A stretch of 64,000 nucleotides of DNA from Bacillota bacterium (GCA_029572815.1 JAKPUQ010000089.1:1-64000), one strand, 5' to 3'; shown: positions 23,415 through 31,834, counted from the stretch's first letter. The notes: generated by a model from the sequence alone, not told the origin. Numbers and translations are program-made.

Positions 23415-25167
23415 ATGTATTTAGAAAAAATCAACAGCCCTGCCGACATCAAAAAGCTGGAGGCCTCTCAGCTTCAGACACTTGCGGACGAGACAAGAGC
23501 CGCACTCATCAACAAGATAAGCAAAGCCGGCGGACATCAGGGGACCTAACCTGGGTGTTGTGGAGCTGACTGTGGCATTCCACTATGTTTTCGACTCACC
23601 CAAGGACAAGATAGTTTTTGACGTATCACACCAGTGCTATCCCCACAAGATACTGACAGGACGTAAGGAAGCCTTCCTCGACGAGGAGCATTTTCACGAT
23701 GTGACAGGCTATACCAATCCCAACGAGAGCGAGCACGATATGTTCATTGTCGGACACACTTCCACCTCTGTCTCCCTTGCTCTCGGACTCGCAAAGGGAC
23801 GTGACCTGAATAAGCGCAGTGAGAATATAATCGCCCTTATCGGCGACGGTTCACTGTCCGGCGGTGAGGCTCTCGAAGCTCTCGATTACGCAGGTGAGTA
23901 TGACAAGAATCTCATAATCATCGTCAACGACAATGACCAGAGTATCGCTGAAAACCACGGCGGACTCTACAAAACACTGAAAAAGCTCCGCGAGTCAAAC
24001 GGTACTGCCGAAGATAATCTTTTCCGTGCAATGGGACTGGACTACCGCTATCTTGATGACGGTCACGATACCGAAAAGCTGGTGGAGCTGTTTGAGAGCG
24101 TGAAGGGTATCGACCACCCTGTTGTCCTCCATATCCACACTATCAAGGGAAAAGGTCTGCCCTACGCCGAAAAGGACCGTGAAAGCTGGCACGCAGGCGG
24201 TCCCTTCCACGTTGAGGACGGCTCACCGCTGTACCCTTATGAGGGCGGCGAAAACGTTGTATTTGACTGTCTGAAGGAGCTGCTTGATACCAACGAAAAT
24301 GCCATTGTTCTGAATGCCGCAACTCCCATGGGACTGGGCTTTGTGCAGGGTGTCCGTGAGGAGTATGTTGACCGCGGGCAGTTCATCGATGTCGGCATCG
24401 CAGAGGAAAATGCAGTCGCTATGGCAGGCGGCATCGCACGAAACGGCGGTACAGCTGTATTCGGCACATTCGCGCCTTTCTATCAGCGTACATACGACCA
24501 GATGTCCCACGATGTGTGCCTCAATGACAGTCCTGCAACTTTCCTGATACTCAGCCCCGGCGCATACGGTATGAACTCCAATACTCACATCGCTCTCTGC
24601 GATATACAGATGTTTGCACATATCCCCAATCTCATTTATCTTGCGCCTGCAAGCAATGAGGAATTCGTGCAGATGTTCCGCTATGCCACAACTCAGAAGC
24701 AGCACCCCGTTGCTATCAGAGTTGTTGATAATCTTATATCGACAGGTGTCGCTGATGATACGGATTACTCCGTTCTGAAAAACAAGATAGAACGCAAGGG
24801 CAGCAAGGCAGCACTCATTGCAGTGGGCGGACTTGTTCCCATGGCGCTGGAAGCAGCTGACAAGGTAAAAGAGCAGACGGGCACAGATATCACAGTTATT
24901 AATCCGAGATTTGTCAGCGGTGTGGACGAGGAGCTGCTGAACACATTAAAATCCGACCACAGCCTTGTTATCACTGTTGAGGACGGCGAGGTCATGGGCG
25001 GCTACGGACAGAATATCGCAGCATTCTACGGTGATACCGATATGCGTGTACACTGCCACGGCATTTCAAAGGCATTCCACACAGAATTCAAGGCAGAGGA
25101 ACTGCTTGACGCTCACGGTATCTCTGCTGAAAAGCTGACCGCTGAGATAATTGGTGCACTAAAATAA
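23415..25167 (+). pseudogene. dxs: 1-deoxy-D-xylulose-5-phosphate synthase, one-base frameshift near the start
   Basis: ATG at 23415 after CGGAGG. The first 42 codons (MYLEKINSPADIKKLEASQL ... KAGGHQG) run into a stop because GGGG at 23540-23543 has one base too many; removing one G gives GGHQGPNLGVVELTVAFHYVF minus its last residue, the conserved thiamine diphosphate region of DXS, and the frame stays open to 25167. Later parts are all present: FDVSHQCYPHKILTGR, IGDGSLSGGEALEALDYAG, the transketolase middle domain (EENAVAMAGGIA) and C-terminal domain. The restored protein is about 583 residues, a little shorter than classical DXS. It makes DXP for isoprenoids, thiamine and pyridoxal. A sequencing error is the most likely reason for the break. 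Confidence 0.85.
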
Positions 25168-25212
25168 AAGCATACCGCGTTCTGCGCATATCCAATCGGA
25201 ACTAAATATCAC

Positions 25213-25243
25213 AAAGCCCTGAGTTTCTCAGGGCTTTTCTTTT
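25213..25243 (+). terminator. Terminator of dxs
   Basis: AAAGCCCTGAG / CTCAGGGCTTT stem with a three-base loop and a T-rich tail. Confidence 0.92.
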
Positions 25244-25327
25244 TGGTAACAGTATAATTTCTCCCGGGTGTTTGCATTATCTCCGCGCTGTCTATCAGTC
25301 TTCTGACAGCGACAGATCTATATCACC

Positions 25328-25562
25328 TCAGAACGCCCTCGTTATCCTTTCACGATACCTTCGCAGTTCTTTTTCGTCGCTTTCCTCCATGAATTTTCTG
25401 ATATATTCAAGCAGTTCCTCTTTCTGTTCGGGGATACGGCATTTCACATGGAAAAGGTTCGATGCGTGTTCGTTCATGAATATCGTGTCAGCCCTGAGTC
25501 ACGGGTATAAGCATAGTGTGCGCCTCTATCGGCGGACGGTAGAGGGTTCCGTTGTAATTCAT
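25328..25562 (-). pseudogene. Internally deleted radical SAM gene
   Basis: An ATG at 25562 opens MNYNGTLYRPPIEAHTMLIP then VTQG, the N-terminus of the same radical SAM family as the neighbour at 25662, ending just where the cluster cysteines should begin. After a stop, another frame continues ADTIFMNEHASNLFHVKCRI and ends ELRRYRERITRAF with a stop at 25328, which looks like the family's C-terminus. The whole catalytic core (roughly 200 codons) is gone. A clear decay product, not a one-base error. Confidence 0.7.
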
Positions 25563-25661
25563 AACATTGCCTCATTTCTTATATTTTATATTTCCCGTAT
25601 TATCGAATTGATATGCTTTATTTTTGAGCTGCAAGCGTGGACTTACAGCTCGGTGTTAATA

Positions 25662-26543
25662 TTATAAAGTCCTTTTCCTGCCCCTGATCTCTGCCATAGC
25701 GTCCAGATCGCCATGTTCTATTTCATGTTCAAGAGCTGCAATAATGCTCTCCTTGCGTTTCAGAAAGTCCGGACCTGTCAGGTTCTTGCCGGATATGGTG
25801 TGGTGCGTGATGAATGAGCAGTCACAGGTCAGATTCTCCACAAAGGTTTTCAGTTCACACAGCATTTCCTTTTCAGAGAGAGGATCAAACTCCCCTCTCT
25901 GCGCTTCTTCCAGAAGCGGTGTGCCGGGGAATAGCGTCAGACCGCCAGTGCCGACAAGCATAGGCTTGCACTGACTGAATATCTTTGCAGAGTTTACTGC
26001 GTGGTCATGGCTACGCTCTCTGCCTGCCACGCCGTTGAGAAACGTCATCCAGTAGTCGATACCTGCATCTTCCAGCTTGTGGCATTGCTCCAGAATATCA
26101 GCAGAGGTGTAGCCCTTGTTGATACGGTCAAGCGTCCAATCGTCGCCGCTTTCGATACCGAGGGAAATTTCACGGAGTCCCATTTCTTTCAAGATTTTAA
26201 GCTGTTCCACTGTCTTGTTGCGAATGTCGGTAACTCTTGTCGCGGCGTAGATGTACTCCATTTTCGGCAGATACCTGTTTATCATTTCAAGTATCGGGGC
26301 GAGTTTGTCATAGGTCATAGCAAGCGGATTGGCACTCAAAAGCTGTATCGTTCTTGCGTCTGGAGCGATAGAAGCTATCTCCTGCAAGTCCTGTTCTATC
26401 CACTCCATGGGCTGCATTTTGAAAGGCACATCACGGTACATGGTGCAGAATTTGCACTTGTTGTGGGTGCAGCCCTGTGTTATCTGCAACAGCGGAAATG
26501 TCTTCCAATAGGGGTTGCGGTAAACGGTTCCTGTAAAATGCAT
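25662..26543 (-). CDS. Radical SAM protein
   Basis: 293 residues. The cluster motif is GCTHNKCKFC (Cys25, Cys30, Cys33), spaced CX4CX2C instead of the usual CX3CX2C, as in the subfamily of short radical SAM enzymes related to Elp3/BchE-type proteins of unknown function. Other core elements: EISLGIESGDDWTLDRINKG and GLTLFPGTPLLEEA. A [4Fe-4S] cluster and S-adenosylmethionine are expected; the reaction is unknown. It ends in a basic tail. It follows the nitronate monooxygenase gene by two bases, so the two are co-transcribed. Confidence 0.88.
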   Translation of the reverse strand: MHFTGTVYRNPYWKTFPLLQITQGCTHNKCKFCTMYRDVPFKMQPMEWIEQDLQEIASIAPDARTIQLLSANPLAMTYDKLAPILEMINRYLPKMEYIYAATRVTDIRNKTVEQLKILKEMGLREISLGIESGDDWTLDRINKGYTSADILEQCHKLEDAGIDYWMTFLNGVAGRERSHDHAVNSAKIFSQCKPMLVGTGGLTLFPGTPLLEEAQRGEFDPLSEKEMLCELKTFVENLTCDCSFITHHTISGKNLTGPDFLKRKESIIAALEHEIEHGDLDAMAEIRGRKRTL

Positions 26544-26545
26544 AT

Positions 26546-27499
26546 TTATCCCTCCTCAAACGGTCTTGCAAGCTCGCTCACAATATCCTCACAGCTGTCA
26601 ATGCTCTTGATAAGGCTTGTAACGTTGGCAACAGTGTTCACGCCCGCATCGGGATCACCTTTCAGCATACCGTAGAAGAAACTTCCCGACGGCGGATTCA
26701 GGTCGCCGCGCTTGTTTGCTTCAAGTCCTTCAATGCCGTGCTTATGGGGAGTTGTTCTCCAACGTGCATTGCCGTCCATCTGCGTGAACACGATATAATC
26801 ATCGGGGTGAGTTGCCATAATATCGGCTTTTGTTGCATCGGCGGCTCTGCACTCCTTTGAGAGAATAAAACGTGTTCCGACGAATACGTCCTCAGCTCCC
26901 GCCACCTTAGCGGCGAGTGCCATTTTCTCATTGACGATACCGCCAGCCGCAAGCACGGGAATATTCACATACTCCGACAGCAGAGCCGTAACCGCAGTTG
27001 TTCCCGATGTGAGCGACGGCATACAGCCGCCCTCGTCACAGCCTGTTGCAACGATGATGTCTGCGCCTGCCTTTTCAGCTTCGATCGCACCACGGACGGT
27101 GGGGTTCATTTCACGGACGATGAGCGTGAAGCCGTCAGCCTTCCACGCTCTGAACTCTTCGGGAGCGATAGCACCTGCAACAACAAGAATTTTCACATTT
27201 TCCTCTTTCAGCATTTCTATAATAGCCTTGCTGAAACCGTAGGGATCAATGACGGACGGAAAAACATTCACACCGAAAGGCTTGTCGGTAAGCTCTCTGG
27301 TCTTACGGACTGCAAGGCGCATATCCTCCACAGTTTCCTCCGGTCCACGCTTGATCTCCTCCGAACCTGCGCTTGTACCGAGAACGCCAAGTCCTCCGGC
27401 ATTCGATACTGCCGCCGCAAGCTCCGGCGAGGTGATCCAAGCCATAGGTGCCTGAATGACGGGTTTAGTTATTCCTAAAATTTCGCATACTCTGTTCAT
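26546..27499 (-). CDS. Nitronate monooxygenase / FabK-like flavoprotein
   Basis: 317 residues from the ATG at 27499 (GAAAGGAAATGATCTC upstream). TIM barrel with KPVIQAPMAWITSPELAAAV, SNAGGLGVLG, ADIIVATGCDEGGCMPS and PVLAAGGIVNEKMALAA, the FMN-binding hallmarks of the 2-nitropropane dioxygenase family. Members either oxidise nitronates or, as FabK, reduce enoyl-ACP; the catalytic histidine context cannot separate these here. No fatty-acid genes are nearby, so the first role is more likely. Divergent from a TetR gene with shared control region. Confidence 0.88.
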   Translation of the reverse strand: MNRVCEILGITKPVIQAPMAWITSPELAAAVSNAGGLGVLGTSAGSEEIKRGPEETVEDMRLAVRKTRELTDKPFGVNVFPSVIDPYGFSKAIIEMLKEENVKILVVAGAIAPEEFRAWKADGFTLIVREMNPTVRGAIEAEKAGADIIVATGCDEGGCMPSLTSGTTAVTALLSEYVNIPVLAAGGIVNEKMALAAKVAGAEDVFVGTRFILSKECRAADATKADIMATHPDDYIVFTQMDGNARWRTTPHKHGIEGLEANKRGDLNPPSGSFFYGMLKGDPDAGVNTVANVTSLIKSIDSCEDIVSELARPFEEG

Positions 27500-27542
27500 G
27501 AGATCATTTCCTTTCTTGCAGGCTGTCGCCTTTGTTACTCTT

Positions 27543-27571
27543 ATTTTACCCGAAGAACTTGACTTATTCAA
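27543..27571 (-). promoter_or_regulatory. Promoter of NMO-radical SAM operon
   Basis: Minus strand TTGAAT (27566-27571), 17-base spacer, TAAAAT (27543-27548). Confidence 0.72.
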
Positions 27572-27587
27572 TATACAGAATTATAAT
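27559..27587 (+). promoter_or_regulatory. Promoter of the TetR gene at 27634
   Basis: TTGACT (27559-27564), 17-base spacer, TATAAT (27582-27587). Overlaps the divergent promoter at 27543-27571. Confidence 0.8.
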
Positions 27588-27592
27588 ATTGA
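27568..27592. promoter_or_regulatory. Candidate TetR operator
   Basis: Inverted repeat TCAATAT - 11 nt - ATATTGA lying across both divergent promoters, in the right place for one TetR dimer site to shut off both genes. Confidence 0.65.
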
Positions 27593-27633
27593 TAGAAAGT
27601 CTTACACTTTTTAAATTATGTAAGAAAAGAGTG

Positions 27634-28161
27634 ATGAATTTGGCAGAACGCACCAAAATATGGATAGCCGACAAGATAAAAGAGCTGATGAAGACCAAGC
27701 CTCTGGACAAGATCAGAGTGACCGAAATTTGCAGAGTTGCCGAGATAGAACGTCCCACCTTCTATTATCATTTCAAGGATAAGTACGACCTTGTGGCGTG
27801 GATATTCCTTAGCGATGCCTACGATACGGACGTTATTTCCGCAGAGTCTGCAGCTCATGGAATGGCGAAAATGCGGCAGGAATTCATCTTCTACAAGAGA
27901 GCCTATGACGATGTTTCGCAGAACGCTCTGTGGCAGTATATGCTGGAATACTTCGTTAAGCGCTATGAGCTGATCGCAAAAGAAAAGCTGAATACCGAAG
28001 TCCTCGATACTCAGATTAAATTCTCTATTCGGTTGTATTGTTACGGTACTGTGGGCATGACAAAGGAGTGGCTGCTGAACGACAACACCACCTCTGCGGA
28101 AACTGTTGTGCAGATGATGTTTGAGTCTATGCCGGAGAATATGAAAGAAATATACTTTTGA
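27634..28161 (+). CDS. TetR-family regulator
   Basis: 175 residues from the ATG at 27634. HTH: KIRVTEICRVAEIERPTFYY then HFKDKYDLVAWIF. The C-terminal part (KFSIRLYCYGTVGMTKEWLL) resembles the TetR at 17369, so they are paralogs of the DhaS-like branch. It is transcribed away from the nitronate monooxygenase gene and most likely represses it through the palindrome at 27568-27592. Confidence 0.9.
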   Translation: MNLAERTKIWIADKIKELMKTKPLDKIRVTEICRVAEIERPTFYYHFKDKYDLVAWIFLSDAYDTDVISAESAAHGMAKMRQEFIFYKRAYDDVSQNALWQYMLEYFVKRYELIAKEKLNTEVLDTQIKFSIRLYCYGTVGMTKEWLLNDNTTSAETVVQMMFESMPENMKEIYF

Positions 28162-28304
28162 GCATCAGCAATTTGAATCCGGTACAAAGTTCAGATATAT
28201 GCTGTACCAGTCTGAGTACATTCTCCCCGATCCGGGCGATCATCCTCTCAAACTCCGCATACGAGATACCTCTGAAATAAAGAACAGACCACTGTGAATA
28301 ATAT

Positions 28305-28340
28305 AAAAAACGGTCAACCACGCAAGGCTGATCGTTTTTT
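28305..28340 (+). terminator. Probable terminator of the TetR gene
   Basis: AACGGTCA / TGATCGTT stem (one G-T pair) between runs of A and T, about 145 bases after the TetR stop. The rest of the 28162-28449 gap holds no supportable gene. Confidence 0.55.
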
Positions 28341-28449
28341 CAGAAAGATGCATAAGAAAAACTTATCTTAATAAGCCGAAATCCAGATTGATTTATATCC
28401 AAAAGTATGTTAGACTATAATTACCAAATAAATCACGGAGGTAATCATT

Positions 28450-28965
28450 ATGGCTAATATACTTATTGTTTACTATTCCCGCAAGGGTGAGAATTACTGG
28501 AACGGCGGTCTGAAAACAATTGCAAAGGGCAACACCGAGCGGGTTGCCGAGTTCATTCAGAACGCAGTGGGCGGCGACCTCTTTGAAGTCGATACCGTTA
28601 AGCCTTATTCCGAGAGCTATATGACCTGTATCGAAGAGGCAAAGCAGGATCTGCGTGCTAAGGCTCGCCCGGAGATCAAGGCTTATCCCGACAATTTCGA
28701 CGACTACGATACGATCTTTGTGGGCTATCCCAACTGGTGGGGGACCATGCCTATGTGTATGTTTACTCTGCTTGAAAAGTATGACCTCACAGGCAAGACG
28801 ATCATTCCGTTCTGCACCAATGAGGGCAGCGGTATGGGTTCAAGTGAGCGTGATCTGAAAAATCTCTGCAAGGGCGCAACTGTAAAGGCTGGACTGTCGG
28901 TTCACGGTGCTGAGGCTGCCGAGTCGGAGAGCAAAGTAGCCGCGTGGGCAAAGAAAAGCGTATGA
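28450..28965 (+). CDS. Flavodoxin family protein
   Basis: 171 residues, ATG after CACGGAGGTAATCATT. FMN-binding features: LIVYYSRKGENYWNGG (phosphate loop), FVGYPNWWGTMPMCMFTLLE and PFCTNEGSGMGSSERDL. Cytoplasmic, no signal peptide. It is a paralog of the flavodoxin domain exported at 9207. Likely a low-potential electron carrier or NAD(P)H-linked reductase partner. It overlaps a second, truncated flavodoxin frame by four bases. Confidence 0.9.
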   Translation: MANILIVYYSRKGENYWNGGLKTIAKGNTERVAEFIQNAVGGDLFEVDTVKPYSESYMTCIEEAKQDLRAKARPEIKAYPDNFDDYDTIFVGYPNWWGTMPMCMFTLLEKYDLTGKTIIPFCTNEGSGMGSSERDLKNLCKGATVKAGLSVHGAEAAESESKVAAWAKKSV

Positions 28966-29291
28966 CCGACAAAGCCCGTCCCGAGCTTAACGGAACAGTT
29001 GATAACATGGAGCAGTATGACATAGTGTTCTTAGGCTACCCGATATGGTGGGGCGATATGCCGATGGCAGTCTATACCTTCATGGACAGCTGCGATTTCT
29101 CTGACAAGGTAGTTATCCCGTTCAACACCCATGAAGGCAGCGGCGAATCGGGAACATACTCTGCGATCGCAAGCTATCTGCCTAATGCACAGGTGCTTGA
29201 CGGTATGGCGATCCAAGGCAAGACAGCGCAGGAATTCAGTTCTGATACACAACAGTCTGTACGTGACTGGCTTGATGGATTAGGCTTTTAA
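28962..29291 (+). pseudogene. N-terminally truncated second flavodoxin
   Basis: About 109 residues that begin at MTDKARPEL, which in intact family members is the middle of the protein, and continue with VFLGYPIWWGDMPMAVYTFM and FNTHEGSGESG to a normal C-terminus. The phosphate-binding N-terminal half is missing because the frame is joined to the end of the preceding flavodoxin. This looks like a deletion between two adjacent flavodoxin genes. An ATG at 28962 overlaps the upstream stop (ATGA), so it might still be translated, but it should not bind FMN. Confidence 0.7.
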
Positions 29292-29474
29292 AAATAACGT
29301 AAAAACGGCGGTTTCAGCATTGGAGAACATCCTTAAAAAATGTATATCTGACAATGGAAATTGAAGGATAGAAAGAATGTTAATCGCTCTACCGACTAAG
29401 TCAGCGGCCAAAGCAGAAATTATGCCTTTTTTGAATAAGCATACTGATCATCATAAGATTTACAAAGGAGAAAT

Positions 29475-29792
29475 ATGCATTTACTATTTTTATGCAGCCA
29501 GAACAAAAGACGTTCCCTGACCGCTGAAAGGCTGTTTGAGGGCTATGAGTCTCACACTGCCCGGTCTGCCGGAACGGAGAACAATGCCAGAGTTAAAGTA
29601 ACACCAGGAATGCTTGGGTGGGCTGATATAATTTTCTGCATGGAGAAGAAGCATATGCGGAGGATAAAAGAAAAGTACTCAGATATCATTGCGGATAAAA
29701 CAGTCATCTGTCTTAATATCACTGATGATTACAGTTACATGGACGATGATCTGTGTGATCTGCTGGAGACAATCGTTCCGGAGTATCTTTGA
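29475..29792 (+). CDS. LMW protein tyrosine phosphatase-like protein
   Basis: 105 residues. LFLCSQNKRRSLTAERL carries the CX5R phosphate loop; DIIFCMEKKHMRRIKEKY and a C-terminal acidic patch follow. It is shorter than classical LMW-PTP (about 150), matching a compact subfamily. Ribosome site AAAGGAG before ATG. The terminal aspartate acid/base motif (DPxx) is not obvious, so activity is uncertain. Gap 29292-29474 contains a short open frame from 29378 that I do not support as a gene. Confidence 0.8.
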   Translation: MHLLFLCSQNKRRSLTAERLFEGYESHTARSAGTENNARVKVTPGMLGWADIIFCMEKKHMRRIKEKYSDIIADKTVICLNITDDYSYMDDDLCDLLETIVPEYL

Positions 29793-29837
29793 AAATGAGC
29801 GGCTAACCACATACTAACCAATACATGAGGACATAAT

Positions 29838-30179
29838 ATGAGAATAGCAGTAACATATCTTGACGGCAAGATCAACCCGGCATTTGGCAGAAGCGAATAC
29901 TTCAAGCTTTATGACATCGAGGACGGAAAGATCGTTTCAACGAGAGTCATTGACAACGGCGGCTATGAGCATACCGGACTCATCACGCATTTGAAGAATA
30001 ACGGCGTGGATATTGCCCTGGTCGGGAATATAGGGCAGCACGGCGCAGATGCCTTTGAAGCAGCCGGTATCGAACTGTATACCGGCAATTTCGATGACGC
30101 AGATACAGTTGTCAGCAAATATCTGGACGGTACGCTTGAACTCAAAAAAGAGATCAGAGGATGCAGCTTTGCAGGATGA
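29838..30179 (+). CDS. NifX/NifB-like dinitrogenase iron-molybdenum cofactor family protein
   Basis: 113 residues. MRIAVTYLDGKINPAFGRSE, FKLYDIEDGKIVSTRVIDNG and the late VSKYLDGTL are typical of the small NifX/YqaB-type fold that binds iron-sulfur or iron-molybdenum clusters. No nitrogenase genes are near, so a general metal-cluster carrier role is more likely. It ends in GCSFAG, with a cysteine that could be a ligand. Starts 45 bases after the phosphatase-like gene, probably the same transcript. Confidence 0.85.
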   Translation: MRIAVTYLDGKINPAFGRSEYFKLYDIEDGKIVSTRVIDNGGYEHTGLITHLKNNGVDIALVGNIGQHGADAFEAAGIELYTGNFDDADTVVSKYLDGTLELKKEIRGCSFAG

Positions 30180-30192
30180 TCTTTGTTTCAGA

Positions 30193-30226
30193 CGGCACAG
30201 AGAACGCTCTCTGTGCCGCTGTTATT
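30193..30226 (+). terminator. Terminator after the NifX-like gene
   Basis: CGGCACAGAG / CTCTGTGCCG stem followed by CTGTTATTTT. Confidence 0.85.
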
Positions 30227-30407
30227 TTAAGGTTAAGATTTACGGAAGCTAAGCGTTATTTCAGTTTTACAAAATAGCAGCCCCTTGTACTGCGGCTTTT
30301 TCTGCTCATATGAGAACAGGTCGTATTCAATGTATTCGTACATTTGTATAATATGCGCATTGATCAGCTTTGTTTTTGTGCAGATCCTCAAAGTTATAAT
30401 AATAATA
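30227..30407. other. Intergenic gap before the YwnB-like gene
   Basis: Apart from the terminator and promoters on its flanks, I see only a minus-strand open stretch at 30233-30343 without ribosome site, possibly the degraded tail of a lost gene. Confidence 0.4.
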
Positions 30408-30436
30408 TTGACAACCTTAAAACAGTGTGCTATAAT
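30408..30436 (+). promoter_or_regulatory. Promoter of the ywnB-ywnA-like operon (upstream)
   Basis: TTGACA (30408-30413), 17-base spacer, TATAAT (30431-30436). Confidence 0.88.
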
Positions 30437-30444
30437 AGCGTCAG

Positions 30445-30473
30445 AAAGTTGAAACACAAAACGTTACAACTTT
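30445..30473 (+). promoter_or_regulatory. Candidate Rrf2-type operator
   Basis: AAAGTTG - 15 nt - CAACTTT inverted repeat between the promoter and the gene, also overlapping the -35 box of a second possible promoter. A natural target for the Rrf2 regulator at 31163. Confidence 0.6.
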
Positions 30474-30499
30474 ACAGAAGCTTACTTTTATGCTATAAT
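30471..30499 (+). promoter_or_regulatory. Second possible promoter of the same operon
   Basis: TTTACA (30471-30476), 17-base spacer, TATAAT (30494-30499). Transcripts would start at or inside the GGAGG at 30501-30505, so use in vivo is doubtful. Confidence 0.4.
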
Positions 30500-30515
30500 T
30501 CAGGAGGTAATTATT

Positions 30516-31145
30516 ATGAAAATCGCAGTAGTTTGTGCAAACGGCAAGGCAGGTCAGCTCATCGTGAAAGAGGCTGTAGACAGAGGGTTAGATGTTACAG
30601 CTTTCATTCGCGGGGAGAACAAGTCCGCTGCTCCGAATGCTGTTATCAAAGATCTTTTTGAGATCACCAAGGACGACCTTGCGCCTTTTGACGCAGTCAT
30701 TGACGCTGCCGGTGCGTGGACACCTGATACTGTTCACGTTGTTCCTGATGCTGTCAAATATCTCGCTGATCTTCTCAGAGGAACAGATACAAGGCTTTTA
30801 GTTGTTGGCGGTGCAGGCAGTTTGTTTGTTGATAAGGAGCATACCAAGACCGTTTTTGATGTAACACCGTTCCCCGAAGCAGCAATTCCTGTTGTCAAGG
30901 CACACCAGGTAGCGCTTGACGAGCTTCGCAAGTATGATGATGTTAAGTGGACATACATCAGCCCTGCCGGAGATTTTCAGGCGGACGGCGAGCGTACAGG
31001 CAAGTATCTTCTCGGCGGTGAGGAACTGACGCTCAACTCTAAGGGCGAGAGTATTATTAGCTATGCAGATTACGCTATTGCTATGGTTGACGAGATCGAA
31101 AAAGGCAATCACATCGGTCAGCGTATCAGCGTGGTAAGAGAGTAA
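30516..31145 (+). CDS. NAD(P)-binding atypical SDR (YwnB/NmrA-like)
   Basis: 209 residues with a Rossmann N-terminus, MKIAVVCANGKAGQLIVKEA, then VDAAGAW-type core (AVIDAAGAWTPD) and LLVVGGAGSLFVD. No classical YxxxK active site, as in the NmrA/HIM1-like and YwnB group, which may act as redox sensors or quinone reductases. Ribosome site GGAGG. It is followed by an Rrf2 gene in the order known from ywnB/ywnA of Bacillus subtilis (opposite arrangement there may differ). Confidence 0.88.
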   Translation: MKIAVVCANGKAGQLIVKEAVDRGLDVTAFIRGENKSAAPNAVIKDLFEITKDDLAPFDAVIDAAGAWTPDTVHVVPDAVKYLADLLRGTDTRLLVVGGAGSLFVDKEHTKTVFDVTPFPEAAIPVVKAHQVALDELRKYDDVKWTYISPAGDFQADGERTGKYLLGGEELTLNSKGESIISYADYAIAMVDEIEKGNHIGQRISVVRE

Positions 31146-31162
31146 GAAAGAGATGAACATCT

Positions 31163-31600
31163 ATGCAGATAACAAGTAAATTCACCGTGGCAGTGCATAT
31201 CCTCACCTGCATCGACATTTTTGGCGGTCAGATGAGAGTGACCAGCGACTTTCTGTCGGGCAGTACAGGGGTAAATGCGGTGATAGTCCGCAATGTCCTC
31301 GGACAGCTTCGAGCGGCAGGGATAGTTGAAACTCGTCAGGGCAGCGGCGGCGCACACCTTGCAAAAGCACTTGACGAAATAACGCTGTACGATATCTACA
31401 AGGCGGTTGACTGCGTAGATGATGAGGGACTGTTCCACTTCCATGAAAATCCAAATGCGGATTGCCCCGTGGGACGGAATATCCATAAAGCTATGGACGG
31501 ACGGCTTGCAGCAGCTCAGGCAGCTCTCGAAAACGAGCTGAAAAGCACCACGCTTGCACAGGTCGTTGCTGACACACGAAGGATAATTGACGAAGAATAA
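31163..31600 (+). CDS. Rrf2-family regulator (YwnA-like)
   Basis: 145 residues. MQITSKFTVAVHILTCIDIF, then the HTH in GVNAVIVRNVLGQLRAAGIV and the wing ETRQGSGGAHLAK. Only one or two cysteines lie in the effector part (PNADCPVG), so a full iron-sulfur site of the IscR/NsrR kind is absent; a thiol or small-molecule signal is likelier. Start ATG lies 17 bases after the reductase stop. Probably regulates its operon through the repeat at 30445-30473. Confidence 0.88.
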   Translation: MQITSKFTVAVHILTCIDIFGGQMRVTSDFLSGSTGVNAVIVRNVLGQLRAAGIVETRQGSGGAHLAKALDEITLYDIYKAVDCVDDEGLFHFHENPNADCPVGRNIHKAMDGRLAAAQAALENELKSTTLAQVVADTRRIIDEE

Positions 31601-31603
31601 AAG

Positions 31604-31640
31604 AGAGTGTGCAGGCGTTTTGTCGGCACACTCTTTTTAT
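31604..31640 (+). terminator. Terminator of the ywnB-ywnA-like operon
   Basis: AGAGTGTGC / GCACACTCT stem followed by TTTTTAT. Confidence 0.9.
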
Positions 31641-31651
31641 AAATCAAAATT

Positions 31652-31785
31652 TAGCGCGTATGCGCTAGGTTGATAGTTGAAAGTTGAGAGTTGAGAGTTA
31701 TTGTGTTCGCTTCGCTCACAATATTTAAATATTGTCGCCGCAGGCGACTCCACAACTTTCAACTTTAAACTCTCAACTCTAAACC
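31652..31785. repeat. Hairpin-rich intergenic repeat element
   Basis: Within 135 bases: TAGCGC-GTAT-GCGCTA (31652-31667); short direct repeats of GTTGAGA/GTTGAAA (31668-31700) mirrored by CAACTTT/CTCAACT copies at 31751-31785; the perfect palindrome CAATATTTAAATATTG (31719-31734); and GTCGCC-GCA-GGCGAC (31734-31748). No coding potential. The nested inverted design resembles MITE- or BOX-like interspersed repeats. Confidence 0.65.
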
Positions 31786-31803
31786 CAAATCAAATAAACA
31801 CAA

Positions 31804-31834
31804 TGCCCCTGAGCGTAAAGATCACTCAGGGGCA
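31804..31834. terminator. Terminator of the lipoprotein gene at 31849
   Basis: TGCCCCTGAG / CTCAGGGGCA stem, 15 bases after the stop at 31849. The tail is AT-rich on both sides. Confidence 0.8.

Noticed and set aside
28127-28321. Minus-strand frame of 64 codons after the TetR gene
   Set aside because: No start signal, and a hairpin with T-run suggests a terminator instead.
29378-29521. Short open frame starting MLIALPTKSAAKAEIM before the phosphatase-like gene
   Set aside because: Overlaps the better-supported gene in another frame and lacks a good ribosome site.
30233-30457. 74-codon minus-strand frame before the YwnB-like gene
   Set aside because: Overlaps two predicted promoters and an operator and has no ribosome site.
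31652-31785. CRISPR-like array
   Set aside because: Short mirrored repeats only; no regularly spaced identical direct repeats with unique spacers, and no cas genes in the window.
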